From positions 1 to 50,038 of IMG/VR virus record IMGVR_UViG_3300025767_000033: a stretch of 50,038 nt of DNA; one strand, given 5' to 3'. Positions 27,501 to 35,329 of this stretch are shown in pieces. Made by a program: the position numbers and the translations under genes. The DNA is from a virus. The stretch's first letter is position 1. The number at the start of each line of letters is the position of its first letter. The notes under the pieces were generated by a model. The model was not told the origin of the DNA and did not search any database. It saw only the letters and a list, made by a program, of their open reading frames with translations.

Positions 27501-27522
27501 GTTCAGTAAAATCTTTTGCCAT
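21499..27522 (-). CDS. Very large DUF4815-type baseplate/virion protein (2007 aa)
   Basis: The N-terminus (YKDDFKDSDNYHRILFNSGRALQARELTQLQTIIQKEI) is the hallmark of DUF4815 proteins, large structural proteins of marine T4-like phages. After it come about 1,100 residues of mixed beta domains, then a Thr/Val-rich central region (near residues 1080-1450). A C-terminal part resembles fibre-attachment proteins (YVDPTAQSFAVEDPNGIFVTRLTLYFASKDD ... VSVEIRPMVNG). Role inferred: a baseplate periphery scaffold that carries fibres. It lies directly after gp8 (11 bp), as wedge and fibre-holding genes do in this group. No enzymatic motif was recognised. Confidence 0.85.
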   Translation of the reverse strand: MAKDFTEQVFRTTYKDDFKDSDNYHRILFNSGRALQARELTQLQTIIQKEISRLGSNLFVEGAAIQTAGLKVTNNYEFIKLAPPSVLPSNLALMENSIFEGLDSGIKVRVNQAVSAVDADPETLYVTYLDAPAQIGVGETVSRRVIPGETLTGIVNGNVVDVVVQTTNSSINPALGKGSLCEISEGSFFVQGHFVFCPAQSIILSKYTNNAFANVGFKVIQDIVTSDDNIALYDNQGVTPNLASPGADRYRIRLQLIDQINIASDETFVHLSNIQAGKIVSQVTTTSGFNSIRKELALRTFEESGNYIKKQFKSHFIPNDISSLKLKITPGIAYINGYRIEKIDSSQIIVPKPQETMLQNNDGLSVNYGNYFEFTADAASSGGNLFNIGTCQKVYLKDATNATYGEARVRAIHEGSNGKYNLHVFDIKKTTTNGSLTIRDIDTISSVEGANTDSNPWITTSKDASGYTVIKEPNSNALLFPLPISRPKSLSDVSLTVSRLFAPLITDGSGEVTISLSGDEDFTNINDWIVSDPTNTINITRNIALSGSQSATISNLPASTSVSILAYVSKGVGSIRQKTLTEVTTTATLVTDPISNQRYIPLSKSDIYNLVRVTATDSDGDSLLNSFTLDNGQRDGYYGDGRLIYSGSGLDSAAAPVFVRFKYFTHGAGDFFAVNSYTGQLEYSEIPSHRLQNGTVISLRDAMDFRPSTNGSGVFTESRVSELPQPTSLVRADTEYYMPRFDKLCLSENGEMRYIVGSSSLTPKYPTTPLGCIDLYKYELNANTLHTQDLKSKVLPLKGYTMADIGRLDKKIEKLEEVTTMSLLELYTAQTRIVDSDGNDRIKAGFFVDNFKDHRYTDTKSIEHRASLDPQHLYARPSFTERAVDVWFDQAESTNTVKKGDKVLLDFTEVAHTSQTVASKSVNVNPFMVEYFDGNLRLSPSGDNWKNSEIDAPAVVDGGTRLDTTQALLWNNWEWNWNGVDINDLQVGASQSQTSITTSTTQNAQTEIVSGNSVTQNAGYYTYYGDIGVSINLEGIGSLGYVNIGSGIDPAILAASNDGTYVPKTINKFVGLPSLKTGYKTVYQEAGPGDTIDVTIPETLNWTIIKSTNCTAVLDDVDTLLIVVDTNVTGYECTILSGGTTNPITLVISGGVDVQSNPITSGTVDVFDAETTTTGTTGGAGQTTNTTTTVTVNRVAGESTIREILGTRVVDVALIPWVRSRTVSFIATGLRANTRYWPFFDTVGVSAFCKAKPFVLMSDREIDYDYSNVPALEHSEGSGPLITDASGRLEGEFEIPCNDQNKFRSGQLVFELLDISSYNKNNNKSSARAIYNVVGEVSQDVVSNVRVLQIVGSQSTTVGSSTVGTNVNVNADLSTDNVATVEASDEYTRTEVVSGSTEGVASADQPQSTVDVPYYTDWTQETAIVTPAPLPPYNPAEQYYTDPLAFPAPQVPVDTLVATVPAASGVQRYIQSGTLKTVENAFRYVDPTAQSFAVEDPNGIFVTRLTLYFASKDDGNEHVSVEIRPMVNGAPDSIRMIDSAFVSLHPNQVNVVPSNTIASMRANGTSFTFPEPIYLEGGAEYAFVIRSTSMKYRVFISEVEDFILGSTELRITKQPTLGSLYKSQNSQLWEPDQRQDVAFILHRANFKSQGTAIIENRQVPPTDLLYDPLYTTAGSAEIVVRHKGHGLRVGDSCQLFGLTAGTLYNGILGSNISGQRVVTKVDAFGYTFNAAAVANKTGKTGGTLRGLQNIVFETIRPMFNMEHPSSTNYSMSGKFVQTTSFASPPSDVVNRFTRDNSYRLLKNKTNNAPFTEPMMIINQYEEATQLTSGERSATIKVNMVTTDSRVSPAIDMQAAQLACISNWVDNQLIGNLGSFNEAINYVPETHPSLGSSAAKHITIPINLLQEAVGLKVLLAANKPPEAEFHVYWRATNNSDVIRSTPWEYINPENTLPSDIDKNVFREYRYLIGGPNGEMEPFTTFQLKIVFTSTNSTQVAVLRDLRCIAMAV

Positions 27523-27533
27523 TGTCTAAAACC

Positions 27534-28916
27534 TTAGAGTTGAATAACGATCTTAATATCTTCTGCTTGATCTGTTGAACGAATTACTGCTGCTCGATTA
27601 TCGATATAGAGTAACTCGCCTGTTAAAGGATCTACTTTGCCCTTTAAGATACTATTTATTATAGCTGTTGTAGCGCCGCCGTTAACAATTTCAATGGTTT
27701 CGGACGCCTGAAATGCTTTATATCCTGTTTCTTCTGACTGGTGGTACCATATGTTTGCACTATCAAAATCATCGATATATGCACGTGCCATCGATGTTTG
27801 ACCTTCAATCAATACGTCACGCGTGAAAGGACCACTGTTAATAGAACCTATTGCCAACTTATTTAACGTTCTGCCAACTGATTCAGTAAACAATCCACCA
27901 GGAACAGCACTATCTGTTTGCAATAAATTCTTAAGTAGAGTTACTTGTCTAAAATCTTGACCTACGATGAAAGCGCCATTTTCTTTTCCATCAGGTTTAG
28001 TGTTAAACATTACAGCGCTAGATTTAAAATCATCACGTGGATCTGCACCAAAGCCGGCTTTAGGAGCAAAGATTGGGCGAGCTTTTGCGCCGCTGCCAGT
28101 TCCGCCTATAAATTCGATACTAGCATACTCATAGTCATGGCCGTAGTAAGAATTATTTGCGTAATCGCCGGCGATATTACCGGAGGAATCTTCTTTAACA
28201 TCTACTCGGACAACCTGATTACCAATCACTACCGCAACTGCTTTAGCGTTAGAACCATTACCATTAACTTTTACTTGTGGGGCAACAGTGTAGTTTAGGC
28301 CCTGATCGATCATGGCATAACCAACAATTTGTCCAGGAATAGCAGCATCCTGGATTGCTTTTTGTTCAATAATTTCTGCCGGAGAATCAGAGTCAGTTGA
28401 TACTACCAACTGGACTGGCATATATGCTGATGATAAAAACTTAGTTGCTCTTAAAGCACCGATAGAATATACAAACTTCCATACATAACCATCCGGAGTT
28501 TTAAATGGCTGTCCAGTAGTATTACCCGATGGCTGATCGGTAGAAGCATTATTAATGTTACCAGAACCCTGTCTCAAACAAAGATATACTTGTTGGTTTG
28601 AATTCATTACATAGTATGAATTTGATGGATAACCAACAACATTATCATCGAATGCAGAATAAATTGCGCCTGTTGTCCAATTGTGTCTAGGAATACAAAA
28701 TGACATGTCAGTGATATTTTTTACTGACTGTATGGCCAAACGGGTATTTCTGACATCTCGCGCTGAGTTTTGTGGAATTAACGGAACATCCGAGTCATTC
28801 CAGTCTTCGGATCGGCCAATACCAGCAAAATAGTGGTTAGCCGAATCGACGAAATCTGCCAAAACGTCTTCTAATAGTTGTTTTTTAAAGGCATCTGTTA
28901 ATATTGCTGCTGACAT
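27534..28916 (-). CDS. 8: Baseplate wedge protein gp8-like
   Basis: 460 aa, compared with 334 in T4. It carries family features: an N-terminal helix (LTDAFKKQLLEDVLADFVDSANHYFAGIGRSEDW), a region RNTRLAIQSVKNITDMSFCIPRHNW, and the conserved QVYLCLRQG ... PFKTPDGYVWKFVYSIG. gp8 forms part of the baseplate wedge with gp6, gp7 and gp10 in T4. The extra length comes mainly from beta-rich Gly/Asn segments after residue 200 (TVAPQVKVNGNGSNAKAVAVV). It follows the gp10-like gene by 20 bp and precedes the 2007-aa gene. Confidence 0.85.
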   Translation of the reverse strand: MSAAILTDAFKKQLLEDVLADFVDSANHYFAGIGRSEDWNDSDVPLIPQNSARDVRNTRLAIQSVKNITDMSFCIPRHNWTTGAIYSAFDDNVVGYPSNSYYVMNSNQQVYLCLRQGSGNINNASTDQPSGNTTGQPFKTPDGYVWKFVYSIGALRATKFLSSAYMPVQLVVSTDSDSPAEIIEQKAIQDAAIPGQIVGYAMIDQGLNYTVAPQVKVNGNGSNAKAVAVVIGNQVVRVDVKEDSSGNIAGDYANNSYYGHDYEYASIEFIGGTGSGAKARPIFAPKAGFGADPRDDFKSSAVMFNTKPDGKENGAFIVGQDFRQVTLLKNLLQTDSAVPGGLFTESVGRTLNKLAIGSINSGPFTRDVLIEGQTSMARAYIDDFDSANIWYHQSEETGYKAFQASETIEIVNGGATTAIINSILKGKVDPLTGELLYIDNRAAVIRSTDQAEDIKIVIQL

Positions 28917-28936
28917 TTATAAAATTTCCTTTGCGA

Positions 28937-29920
28937 TTACGCTAGAAGCGCGCCTTCGTTATTAGTTACCATCCACTGAGTACCAGTCCAAATAAGAGTT
29001 ACGGCATCATTGTTAGACATTGTGATTGTAGAATAATTTTTTAAATTAGTAGGAGTAACATTTACTTCACCACTATTAATATTCATTAGTTTCTTTTCTT
29101 CACCTGTTGCTGTACCGTTGCCCATAGTAACAGACATACTAATAGCAGAGTTAAAGAAAGTAAGTGGCACATTTAAATCAACCGCGCCGGCCGCAGTCAC
29201 ATTCTGAGAACCTAACGCAACTTTATTTTTAAAACTAATTGCTCCAGTACCTTTTGTTGCAATATCCAAACCGATATTAGTATCAGTGCCATCAACCGAA
29301 AGTTTAGGAGGGTATAATTGAATACTATTATCCACAGAAAGAAAGTTAACAGCAGAACTAACTGGAGTAAACTCTATTAAAGTACTTCCGGTGTTATCTG
29401 CGATTAAATCATTAATACGTGGAGAAGTGATTACTGGAGCAGTTAATGTTTTATTCACTAGTGTCTGCGTGAAATTATTAAACGTAAAAGTATCATCCGT
29501 CAATAAAGCAGGCAATGTCACATTAACGCTAGCAGATAACGTAGAAGGTAGTATGACATACTCATATGGATTGCCGTCTTTAATACGAGGCATAATGAGC
29601 AACACTTCATCCATTGTTTTATCGTTTAACGTTTGAGCAGAATTAGTTAAAACGAAATCACCATCTGCATCAGGAAGAGTCAATACTCGATCTGCGGTAG
29701 CGACTGATGCAACTAAGCTTGTAGTATATAATGATAATCCAGGCTGAGTAAATAAAATACCATCGCTGTCAAATGACATTTTCTGAGATAGATTAAATCC
29801 ATCGCCAAACTTAGTATAAAGATCGGCGAAGTTCTGTTCTATCTTAAGGGATGCCTGACGGAGAGTATCACCTGTTCCATCGTTAGCAATTGTTCCCAAG
29901 TTAAGTTGCTGTCTGCTCAT
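28937..29920 (-). CDS. Structural protein with gp10-like N-terminal domain
   Basis: 327 aa. The first 40 residues (QQLNLGTIANDGTGDTLRQASLKIEQNFADLYTKFGDG) match the N-terminus of T4 gp10 (INIGNVVDDGTGDYLRKGGIKINENFDELY), the part that joins the wedge. The rest is Thr/Ser/Asn-rich beta sequence with fibre-like phrases (LTLPDADGDFVLTNSAQTLNDKT, TLVNKTLTAPVITSPRIND). It ends in a compact segment (NDAVTLIWTGTQWMVTNNEGALL). Role inferred: a short fibre or wedge-attached protein occupying the gp10 place. It has its own late promoter at 29950-29957. Confidence 0.8.
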   Translation of the reverse strand: MSRQQLNLGTIANDGTGDTLRQASLKIEQNFADLYTKFGDGFNLSQKMSFDSDGILFTQPGLSLYTTSLVASVATADRVLTLPDADGDFVLTNSAQTLNDKTMDEVLLIMPRIKDGNPYEYVILPSTLSASVNVTLPALLTDDTFTFNNFTQTLVNKTLTAPVITSPRINDLIADNTGSTLIEFTPVSSAVNFLSVDNSIQLYPPKLSVDGTDTNIGLDIATKGTGAISFKNKVALGSQNVTAAGAVDLNVPLTFFNSAISMSVTMGNGTATGEEKKLMNINSGEVNVTPTNLKNYSTITMSNNDAVTLIWTGTQWMVTNNEGALLA

Positions 29921-29949
29921 GTTTTTTTATACCTAAAAAATCTTATTAC

Positions 29950-29957
29950 TATTTATA
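29950..29957 (-). promoter_or_regulatory. T4-type late promoter
   Basis: Exact TATAAATA on the minus strand, extended as TATAAATAGTAATA, 30 bp before the gp10-like gene. It overlaps the last codons of the gene at 29953-30981. Confidence 0.82.
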
Positions 29958-30981
29958 ACAATTCTATGAGCGACTTTTCGCTATCTGAATCGTTAGGTTC
30001 AATCCAAGTAAATCTTTCTTGGTTAATAGGTTCTGTACTGCTTATCTTCATACCGTTGATGTTTCCTACGTCGTCATCATCATCTAGTGTAGGTGAATCT
30101 GGGGTTAAGTATTCACCGATGCTTGAGTAGTTGTCATCTAGTTCTTTTAGTGTTCTATTTTGTAGATCAATCAAATCATTACCGCCAAATGCAGGATATG
30201 TTATTTCAGAACCCATATTTGTTCTGAATAATGTAATAGGTTCGCTGATGCCCGCAATATTAAACATTGCTGTATGTTGAGAATGCGCTGTCATATCCAA
30301 AGCAGCTTGACCGGATACTTCATATGGCGGAAGATCCAAAACGCCAGGATTAGGCTGATCTTCAATTGCCAAATCTACAAAACCAACGATCTGGACTTCT
30401 GCTCCTAAATACATTCCGGCCGGGTGTACGAACGTCTTGTATATTGATCGCCAATTTTCAGACGGCAATTCTGATTTAATTTGTAAAGCAAACGTTTGGT
30501 ATAACTTGTCATCAGTAATATATTTTTGTGATTCAGCGCCAATAAATGATTCGCCGACATTAAAAATATATTTTTTAGTGTATATAATATCCGGGTCAAT
30601 AGAAAAAAACATTCTAAAGAATTGCTGGATAGAATACTTAGTACCTTTTGATCGATATAATAAGTTAGAATACTTGGCAGCATCTCGTTTATTTGAAAAT
30701 CCACCAAAGTATGATTGACCTAATAGTAACTCGTCTTCGATATATGCTAATAGATCTAAGTCGGTTTGACTAATATCGCGAGTAGTAAATAATTCATCAA
30801 TTAATCTAGATGGTGAAAACTCTTCATTTTCGATATGATAATATTCACTAAGTAGTTTCACCAACTTAGGATACGTTTCAATGATATAACCAGGAAGAAC
30901 TTCTTCAACTTTATACTGTCGAAGATTTAGATTCCTTCTACCTATATCAAATAAAGTCCGATCAAATGTTTCGATGCTCAT
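29953..30981 (-). CDS. Baseplate wedge-associated protein (gp7 position)
   Basis: 342 aa. It has the conserved block found after gp6 in marine T4-like phages: YPKLVKLLSEYYHIENEEF, RDISQTDLDLLAYIEDELLLG, LLYRSKGTKYSIQQFFRMFF, YIFNVGESFIGAESQKYITDDKLYQTFALQIKS and NWRSIYKTFVHPAGMYLGAEV. The position between gp6 and the gp10/gp8 genes is that of gp7 in T4, but this protein is much shorter than T4 gp7 (about 1030 aa). So it may be a trimmed gp7 equivalent or a distinct wedge part. The acidic C-terminal 60 residues (SPTLDDDDDVGNING) look flexible. Confidence 0.72.
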   Translation of the reverse strand: MSIETFDRTLFDIGRRNLNLRQYKVEEVLPGYIIETYPKLVKLLSEYYHIENEEFSPSRLIDELFTTRDISQTDLDLLAYIEDELLLGQSYFGGFSNKRDAAKYSNLLYRSKGTKYSIQQFFRMFFSIDPDIIYTKKYIFNVGESFIGAESQKYITDDKLYQTFALQIKSELPSENWRSIYKTFVHPAGMYLGAEVQIVGFVDLAIEDQPNPGVLDLPPYEVSGQAALDMTAHSQHTAMFNIAGISEPITLFRTNMGSEITYPAFGGNDLIDLQNRTLKELDDNYSSIGEYLTPDSPTLDDDDDVGNINGMKISSTEPINQERFTWIEPNDSDSEKSLIELL

Positions 30982-30982
30982 A

Positions 30983-32812
30983 TTAGTTAGTTGCCGTAAC
31001 TATAACTGCTTTAGCGGAAGAGGCTGTTGAATCGTGTAATAATATGTCATTGCGTACAGGCGCTATCGCACTTTGGTTAGCTGGAACTACTGACAATTTA
31101 ACATCAGCAATGCCACTAGGCAATGAATCAACTATTAGCCCTACAAGATTAACGCTACCTCTGAGTGGATCATAATTTCCAACATTGTCTACTAGAATAA
31201 CATTATCGTTAATGTTTACAACTTGCAACTTATTTGAAGTTAGTTTATTTCTAACTTGGCAGCTAAATCCGCGGTAAGTAAATGTACTAGATCTAATAGT
31301 AAAGTTAATATCGTCCGGAGTTGCTATTGGCGCTGGGAATAAAAAACTATAGTTTTGTTCTATCGTAGGAGCTGGCGTAAATCTCTGTTGCATTTTAATA
31401 TCGGCTCTAGAAGATAAAATGGCAGGACTTAAATCGTCAACCAGTGATAACATATTAGATCTTCTAAATGCTCTATCAAATCTACCTGTATTCTGAACAA
31501 AATAGTTGTTTATAACTTCACGCACGTTAGCCTGAACTGTATTCAGCGTTAATGTGGTAAGTCTAGGGTTAAACTGAAAAAACACTTCTGACTCTATGTA
31601 TGTTTGTACTGGGTCAGTAAACTTTAAACCAAAAGAAGCAACTGCTAATTGAGCAGTAAGATCCAATATGGAATTTTTTGTTGTTGTTTTAACATTTTCA
31701 GCAACATTATCAGCAAAAAGTATCGACATGAATACTGTGCCAAATTCAGGTTCTAATGCTTCTTCGCCGCCCCAAGATTTTATATCTTTAATTCTAGAAG
31801 AATAATTCCTTAATACTAATGCAGAATAATCTGATGCAGTAACCATTCTATTTTGTGTGGCATACTGGAAAGGAGCATTCTTTCTAATTGATTCGATACT
31901 TTCTTTATCGGATCCCGCATTAGATTTTGCAACTGTAGTTACCGTCGGAGTTCTAGAAGTACTTTCATTAACAAATACTTTATCTTTAGGTTCGAATTTA
32001 TTGATATTGTCTGCACTTGAACCAGCAACACTCAAATAGTCAACAGTAATTTTTGCACCAGCCGCCGGCGCCTGTCCCAAAGTAATGCCATTACCAAACG
32101 ACAATTCATAAAAACCATTAGGGAGTTCTTTTAAAACAAACAGTGTCGAATCGCTTGATATCGATATTGCTTTCAGGATATTAGTATATGTTGAATAGCT
32201 AGTAGACGTTGCCGATTCATATACACGAACAACTGCGCCGTCAATGTTCATATTAGCATCTGGAATAATATATGAAGTATTTTCTGAAGCATCTCCAGCA
32301 ATAAATGTTTTTCGACGAGCAATACCTTCGTATATAGAAATCACTGGCAATTCATCATATGTTGTAAACTGATAAAAGCCATTGCCATCGTCTTCGGCTT
32401 TAAGTGCTTCTAATGTTTGGAATGTATATGCCTTATCATCACCAGCGCCATTGAATTTAAAGCCAGAAGGAATGCCTAATGTAGATGGTCTGTTTGCTAC
32501 ACCAGAAAGGTTAAGAGCCATACGGATCTGAGACATCGACGGTGACTTACTATCTGGAATGTATCCCAAACCTTCAGATAAAGATATTAATGAACTACGT
32601 AACTGAGCAGTACTTAAAAAGCTTTCGTTCAATGCAAAGTTAGCAGTTAATGCGTTAATATGTGTATTGTACGCAAGTACGTCTAAAATAGAAGATAGTC
32701 CGGATGCTTCGAAGTTATAATCTTTAAATTCTGCAGTTTTCTCCAAATAACTTTTCAGATTATTTTTAATATTCTGAAAGTCTAGAGCCGTAGATTTAAT
32801 CGTAGTTGTCAT
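30983..32812 (-). CDS. 6: Baseplate wedge protein gp6
   Basis: 609 aa, close to T4 gp6 (660). The N-terminal region is diagnostic: FQNIKNNLKSYLEKTAEFKDYNFEASGLSSILDVLAYNTHINALTANFALNESFLSTAQLRSSLISLSEGLGYIP in phage wedge (gp6/J-like) proteins. A middle beta region and the segment RMVTASDYSALVLRNYSSRIKDIKSWGGE follow, as in the gpJ-like core. gp6 dimers form the inner ring that joins the six wedges in T4. It starts one base before the end of the gp25 gene (no gap), and the next gene starts 1 bp after it. Confidence 0.92.
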   Translation of the reverse strand: MTTTIKSTALDFQNIKNNLKSYLEKTAEFKDYNFEASGLSSILDVLAYNTHINALTANFALNESFLSTAQLRSSLISLSEGLGYIPDSKSPSMSQIRMALNLSGVANRPSTLGIPSGFKFNGAGDDKAYTFQTLEALKAEDDGNGFYQFTTYDELPVISIYEGIARRKTFIAGDASENTSYIIPDANMNIDGAVVRVYESATSTSYSTYTNILKAISISSDSTLFVLKELPNGFYELSFGNGITLGQAPAAGAKITVDYLSVAGSSADNINKFEPKDKVFVNESTSRTPTVTTVAKSNAGSDKESIESIRKNAPFQYATQNRMVTASDYSALVLRNYSSRIKDIKSWGGEEALEPEFGTVFMSILFADNVAENVKTTTKNSILDLTAQLAVASFGLKFTDPVQTYIESEVFFQFNPRLTTLTLNTVQANVREVINNYFVQNTGRFDRAFRRSNMLSLVDDLSPAILSSRADIKMQQRFTPAPTIEQNYSFLFPAPIATPDDINFTIRSSTFTYRGFSCQVRNKLTSNKLQVVNINDNVILVDNVGNYDPLRGSVNLVGLIVDSLPSGIADVKLSVVPANQSAIAPVRNDILLHDSTASSAKAVIVTATN

Positions 32813-33268
32813 TTATCTTAGCCTGCTAACGTTTGTTGTAAACTCAAGCGTTTGAGTCGTATTAATTATTTTGAAAATAACGGTTATTTCAAGAGAGTTT
32901 AAATCAGGAGCAGATATTGCTTTAACAATTAAGCTTTTTTGATCTACTCTAGGTTCGTATGTTTTTATAGCATTTATTATACTAAACTCTACTTCTCTTT
33001 CGGTATAATTATCGGCGAGCTCAAATAAGTAAGTTTGAATGTTGCCACCGAAATAAGGCGAAAATGGTTTCTCACCACGATTAGTCATTAATAGAATTTT
33101 TAATGCTTGTTTGACGGCCGCAGCGCCTTTGACTTTATATATGTCGCCTGCTACTGGAGTAATATCTAAGGACAGATCAACATCAATATAATCAATATTG
33201 CGTGTAGCCGCAATAGATGATTGCTGAATATTACCATCCTCTATCGAAAGTGCTCTTTTAGCTGCCAT
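32813..33268 (-). CDS. 25: Baseplate wedge protein gp25
   Basis: 151 aa, similar to T4 gp25 (132 aa) and the gpW/gp25 family used in all contractile systems. Typical parts are YKVKGAAAVKQALKILLMTNRGEKPFSPYFGG, YLFELADNYTEREVEFSIINAIKTYEPRV (the family's Glu-Pro-Arg motif) and the last strand LEITVIFKIINT. In T4, gp25 binds gp6, gp53 and the sheath start. It is the first gene of the 25-6-wedge unit under the late promoter at 33304-33311. Confidence 0.93.
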   Translation of the reverse strand: MAAKRALSIEDGNIQQSSIAATRNIDYIDVDLSLDITPVAGDIYKVKGAAAVKQALKILLMTNRGEKPFSPYFGGNIQTYLFELADNYTEREVEFSIINAIKTYEPRVDQKSLIVKAISAPDLNSLEITVIFKIINTTQTLEFTTNVSRLR

Positions 33269-33292
33269 GTTTAAATACTACTATATTTGAAA

Positions 33293-33304
33293 AGTTGTAC
33301 AACT
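33293..33304. repeat. 12-bp palindrome AGTTGTACAACT next to late promoter
   Basis: A perfect inverted repeat that abuts the late box and covers its expected start point. Similar TTGTACAA palindromes lie at 41695-41704 and 47723-47734, also just downstream of late boxes. Confidence 0.6.
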
Positions 33305-33311
33305 ATTTATA
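33304..33311 (-). promoter_or_regulatory. T4-type late promoter
   Basis: Exact TATAAATA on the minus strand, extended as TATAAATAGTTGTA, 35 bp before gp25. It ends at the stop codon of the upstream 198-aa gene (33312). Confidence 0.85.
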
Positions 33312-33908
33312 TCATTTTTCAAGGACTTCTATTAATTCATTGACACTTAATAACCTTCCGTTATACACGGTATCAATAAACATCTTAAAATTAACATCAT
33401 ATGATTCGCCTATGGTAGGCATCTCAACTACTATTTGACTAGTAAGAGAACCGTCTGGATTTAGTGTGTCATAGTCTAATGTTAATTTTTCAAAGAAGTT
33501 ATAGTCTTTCCAATATTCGGCCACTTCGTATGTGCGTTCATGGTTAACTTTACCGTCGCGGTCAATAACTTGATAAACAACAGTTCTGCCATCGGCCTTC
33601 TTAATATTATCTCCGCCTAAAATTTCTGTCGGACCTGCTCGATATATTCCTTCTGATACAATTAAACGAACATCATTAAACATATCTGTATTGCCATTAA
33701 TACTACGATATAATTCGGCATGCAAATACAGTTGTCTAGCGATAGAAAGTCTGGCACTAGCTGAAGTAATGTGATTAAAGGAAGTACGATTCCCGTAAGA
33801 TCCTAAAAACTTTGCTATGCTTATTCCTGGGCCAAGTTTAGTTGACGCATTAATTTCACTAGGATTTAAAAAGTTTGGGTTGTAGACCGGATCAACTAAA
33901 AATATCAT
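33312..33908 (-). CDS. Conserved baseplate-cluster protein of unknown function (198 aa)
   Basis: Notable segments are NASTKLGPGISIAKFLGSYGNRTSFNHITSASARLSIARQLYLHAELYRSI and VSEGIYRAGPTEILGGDNIKKADGRTVVYQVIDRDG. I believe proteins with this LGP.ISIA.FLG ... HIT.AS.RLS.A.QLY.HAE block occur between gp5 and gp25 in other marine T4-like phages, but I know no function. No signal peptide or membrane segment is visible. It overlaps the beta-helix gene by 4 bp and is the last gene of the unit that begins at gp48, so it probably serves in hub or spike assembly. Confidence 0.72.
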   Translation of the reverse strand: MIFLVDPVYNPNFLNPSEINASTKLGPGISIAKFLGSYGNRTSFNHITSASARLSIARQLYLHAELYRSINGNTDMFNDVRLIVSEGIYRAGPTEILGGDNIKKADGRTVVYQVIDRDGKVNHERTYEVAEYWKDYNFFEKLTLDYDTLNPDGSLTSQIVVEMPTIGESYDVNFKMFIDTVYNGRLLSVNELIEVLEK

Positions 33909-35329
33909 GGTGTAAATCTCTTTCCTCTGTTAGCAATACCGTTTCCTAGTGGAGTGTAACCAAATTTAGATGAAGGATTTCTATTAGATACCCTACCGGT
34001 TTTACTTGGTTGTTGCTCATATGATTTATTGCTAATACGACCTTCAGCAATCATTTTACTTTGTAGTTTGCTTCTATTTGCTTTATCTCTAAATGCTGAT
34101 CGCAATTCTTGTGTGGTAGGAACCTTTTCAAATATACCAGCATAGTCATCTGCTAATATTAATGAATCCCGATACTTGTTATCATCATCAACTTTAATAG
34201 TACGTACCGCATATGAACCAAGCGTGAGGTGTCCGGTAACAATAGGAGCATTTGGAGGTGGACCGTTTGGTGCCAATGCTTGTTGTTTAGGAGGTAATTT
34301 TACTGGCACACCTGGAGTTACAGCAGATTTCGAAGTGGCCTTAGAGGCTCCAACTGCATATTTTGCCCAGTCGGCAGTTAATGAATGTCCGGACAATTGA
34401 GCTTCGGTTGCCTGACCATAAAATGAACCAAAGAAAGCGGCACCAGAAGTAAATGGTACTGGACCTGCAGGTCCCTGATAAATTTTACCTGTAAAATCCA
34501 TTGCGTCACCACCAATAGATCCTTTGACGCCTAATATCGACATATTGATCGATGAAATGCTGGCGGTTTTAGATACAGAAACCCATTCGGTACTAGCAGA
34601 TTGCAATAGCTGTCCGCCAGAAATAAACTCCATATTTTCGGCAGTTTTAATTTTAGTAGTTGTTTTAGAAGTAATATCTAAACTATCTAAGTTTTGCATT
34701 ACTCTAGGTCCTAGGGTATTTTCAGTTCTAGAGCCTTTAACTAATTGTTTATTATTCTTACCAATCTCTAAAGTATTATTCTGACTAATACTTTCATTTT
34801 TAGAACCAGCGACATTAATATTATAGTTACCAGCAACATCAACGTTATAGTCACCGGCAACAGTTAAGTTTAAAGTGCCTTTATAGACCATGTTACCATT
34901 ACCTTCAATGATAACAGTTTGATCTCCTCCAGTAACTTCTATCTTATTATTGACAGCAGATATAACAAGAGAACCGTCGGCACGCATTTCTACACCGGCG
35001 CCGGATCTATGTTTAATGAGTACTCGCTCACCACCTGGAGTATCGTCGTATTCTACAACATGTCCACTGGCGGTTTCTTTTACTTGATTAAACGGATATT
35101 GAGATGGCTGTTGATCTTCGATATTAAGCGGTACGCCGATGTCTCCACCCCCGACGTACAACTCATTAATTTTAGTACCGCGTGCTGCCTTATTAATAGA
35201 ATTATCGTAATGATATTCTCGTTTAGGGTACTCGCCAGTTGGATCTTGGAAACCATCCAAAGGTACGCCATCAGTCGTCTCTTTTGCGATGTTTCTGCCT
35301 AATGATGCTTTATCTTTTGATATTGTCAC
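33905..35329 (-). CDS. Central-spike beta-helix protein (gp5 C-terminal needle equivalent)
   Basis: 474 aa. Residues 85-185 are a gp5C/VgrG-type needle: SGHVVEYDDTPGGERVLIKHRSG, MRADGSLVISAVNNKIEV, then 8-residue VxGxxxxx-style turns (LTVAGDYNVDVAGNYNINVAGSKNES). The helix seems to continue to about residue 280. The C-terminal half is Pro/Gly/Ala-rich and then basic (KANRSKLQSKMIAEGRISN...), unlike T4 gp5. Trimerisation and a membrane-puncturing role are inferred from the family. The OB and enzyme domains that T4 carries in the same polypeptide are in the two upstream genes. It overlaps both neighbours by 4 bp. Confidence 0.85.
   Translation of the reverse strand: MTISKDKASLGRNIAKETTDGVPLDGFQDPTGEYPKREYHYDNSINKAARGTKINELYVGGGDIGVPLNIEDQQPSQYPFNQVKETASGHVVEYDDTPGGERVLIKHRSGAGVEMRADGSLVISAVNNKIEVTGGDQTVIIEGNGNMVYKGTLNLTVAGDYNVDVAGNYNINVAGSKNESISQNNTLEIGKNNKQLVKGSRTENTLGPRVMQNLDSLDITSKTTTKIKTAENMEFISGGQLLQSASTEWVSVSKTASISSINMSILGVKGSIGGDAMDFTGKIYQGPAGPVPFTSGAAFFGSFYGQATEAQLSGHSLTADWAKYAVGASKATSKSAVTPGVPVKLPPKQQALAPNGPPPNAPIVTGHLTLGSYAVRTIKVDDDNKYRDSLILADDYAGIFEKVPTTQELRSAFRDKANRSKLQSKMIAEGRISNKSYEQQPSKTGRVSNRNPSSKFGYTPLGNGIANRGKRFTP

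Noticed and set aside
27650-27657. TATTTATT inside gp8, like a late box on the minus strand
   Set aside because: One mismatch, inside a gene, and no gene starts nearby.
33264-33302. A fifth TGTACA-17-TATAAT promoter before gp25
   Set aside because: TGTACA is present at 33295-33300 but the sequence 17 bp on is GTATTT, not a -10 box; the late box explains the start.
33312-33908. Zinc D-Ala-D-Ala peptidase (M15-like) reading of the NHITSASARLS segment
   Set aside because: The S-x-H-x-x-G-x-A-x-D pattern is not matched and no second His/Asp pair is evident.
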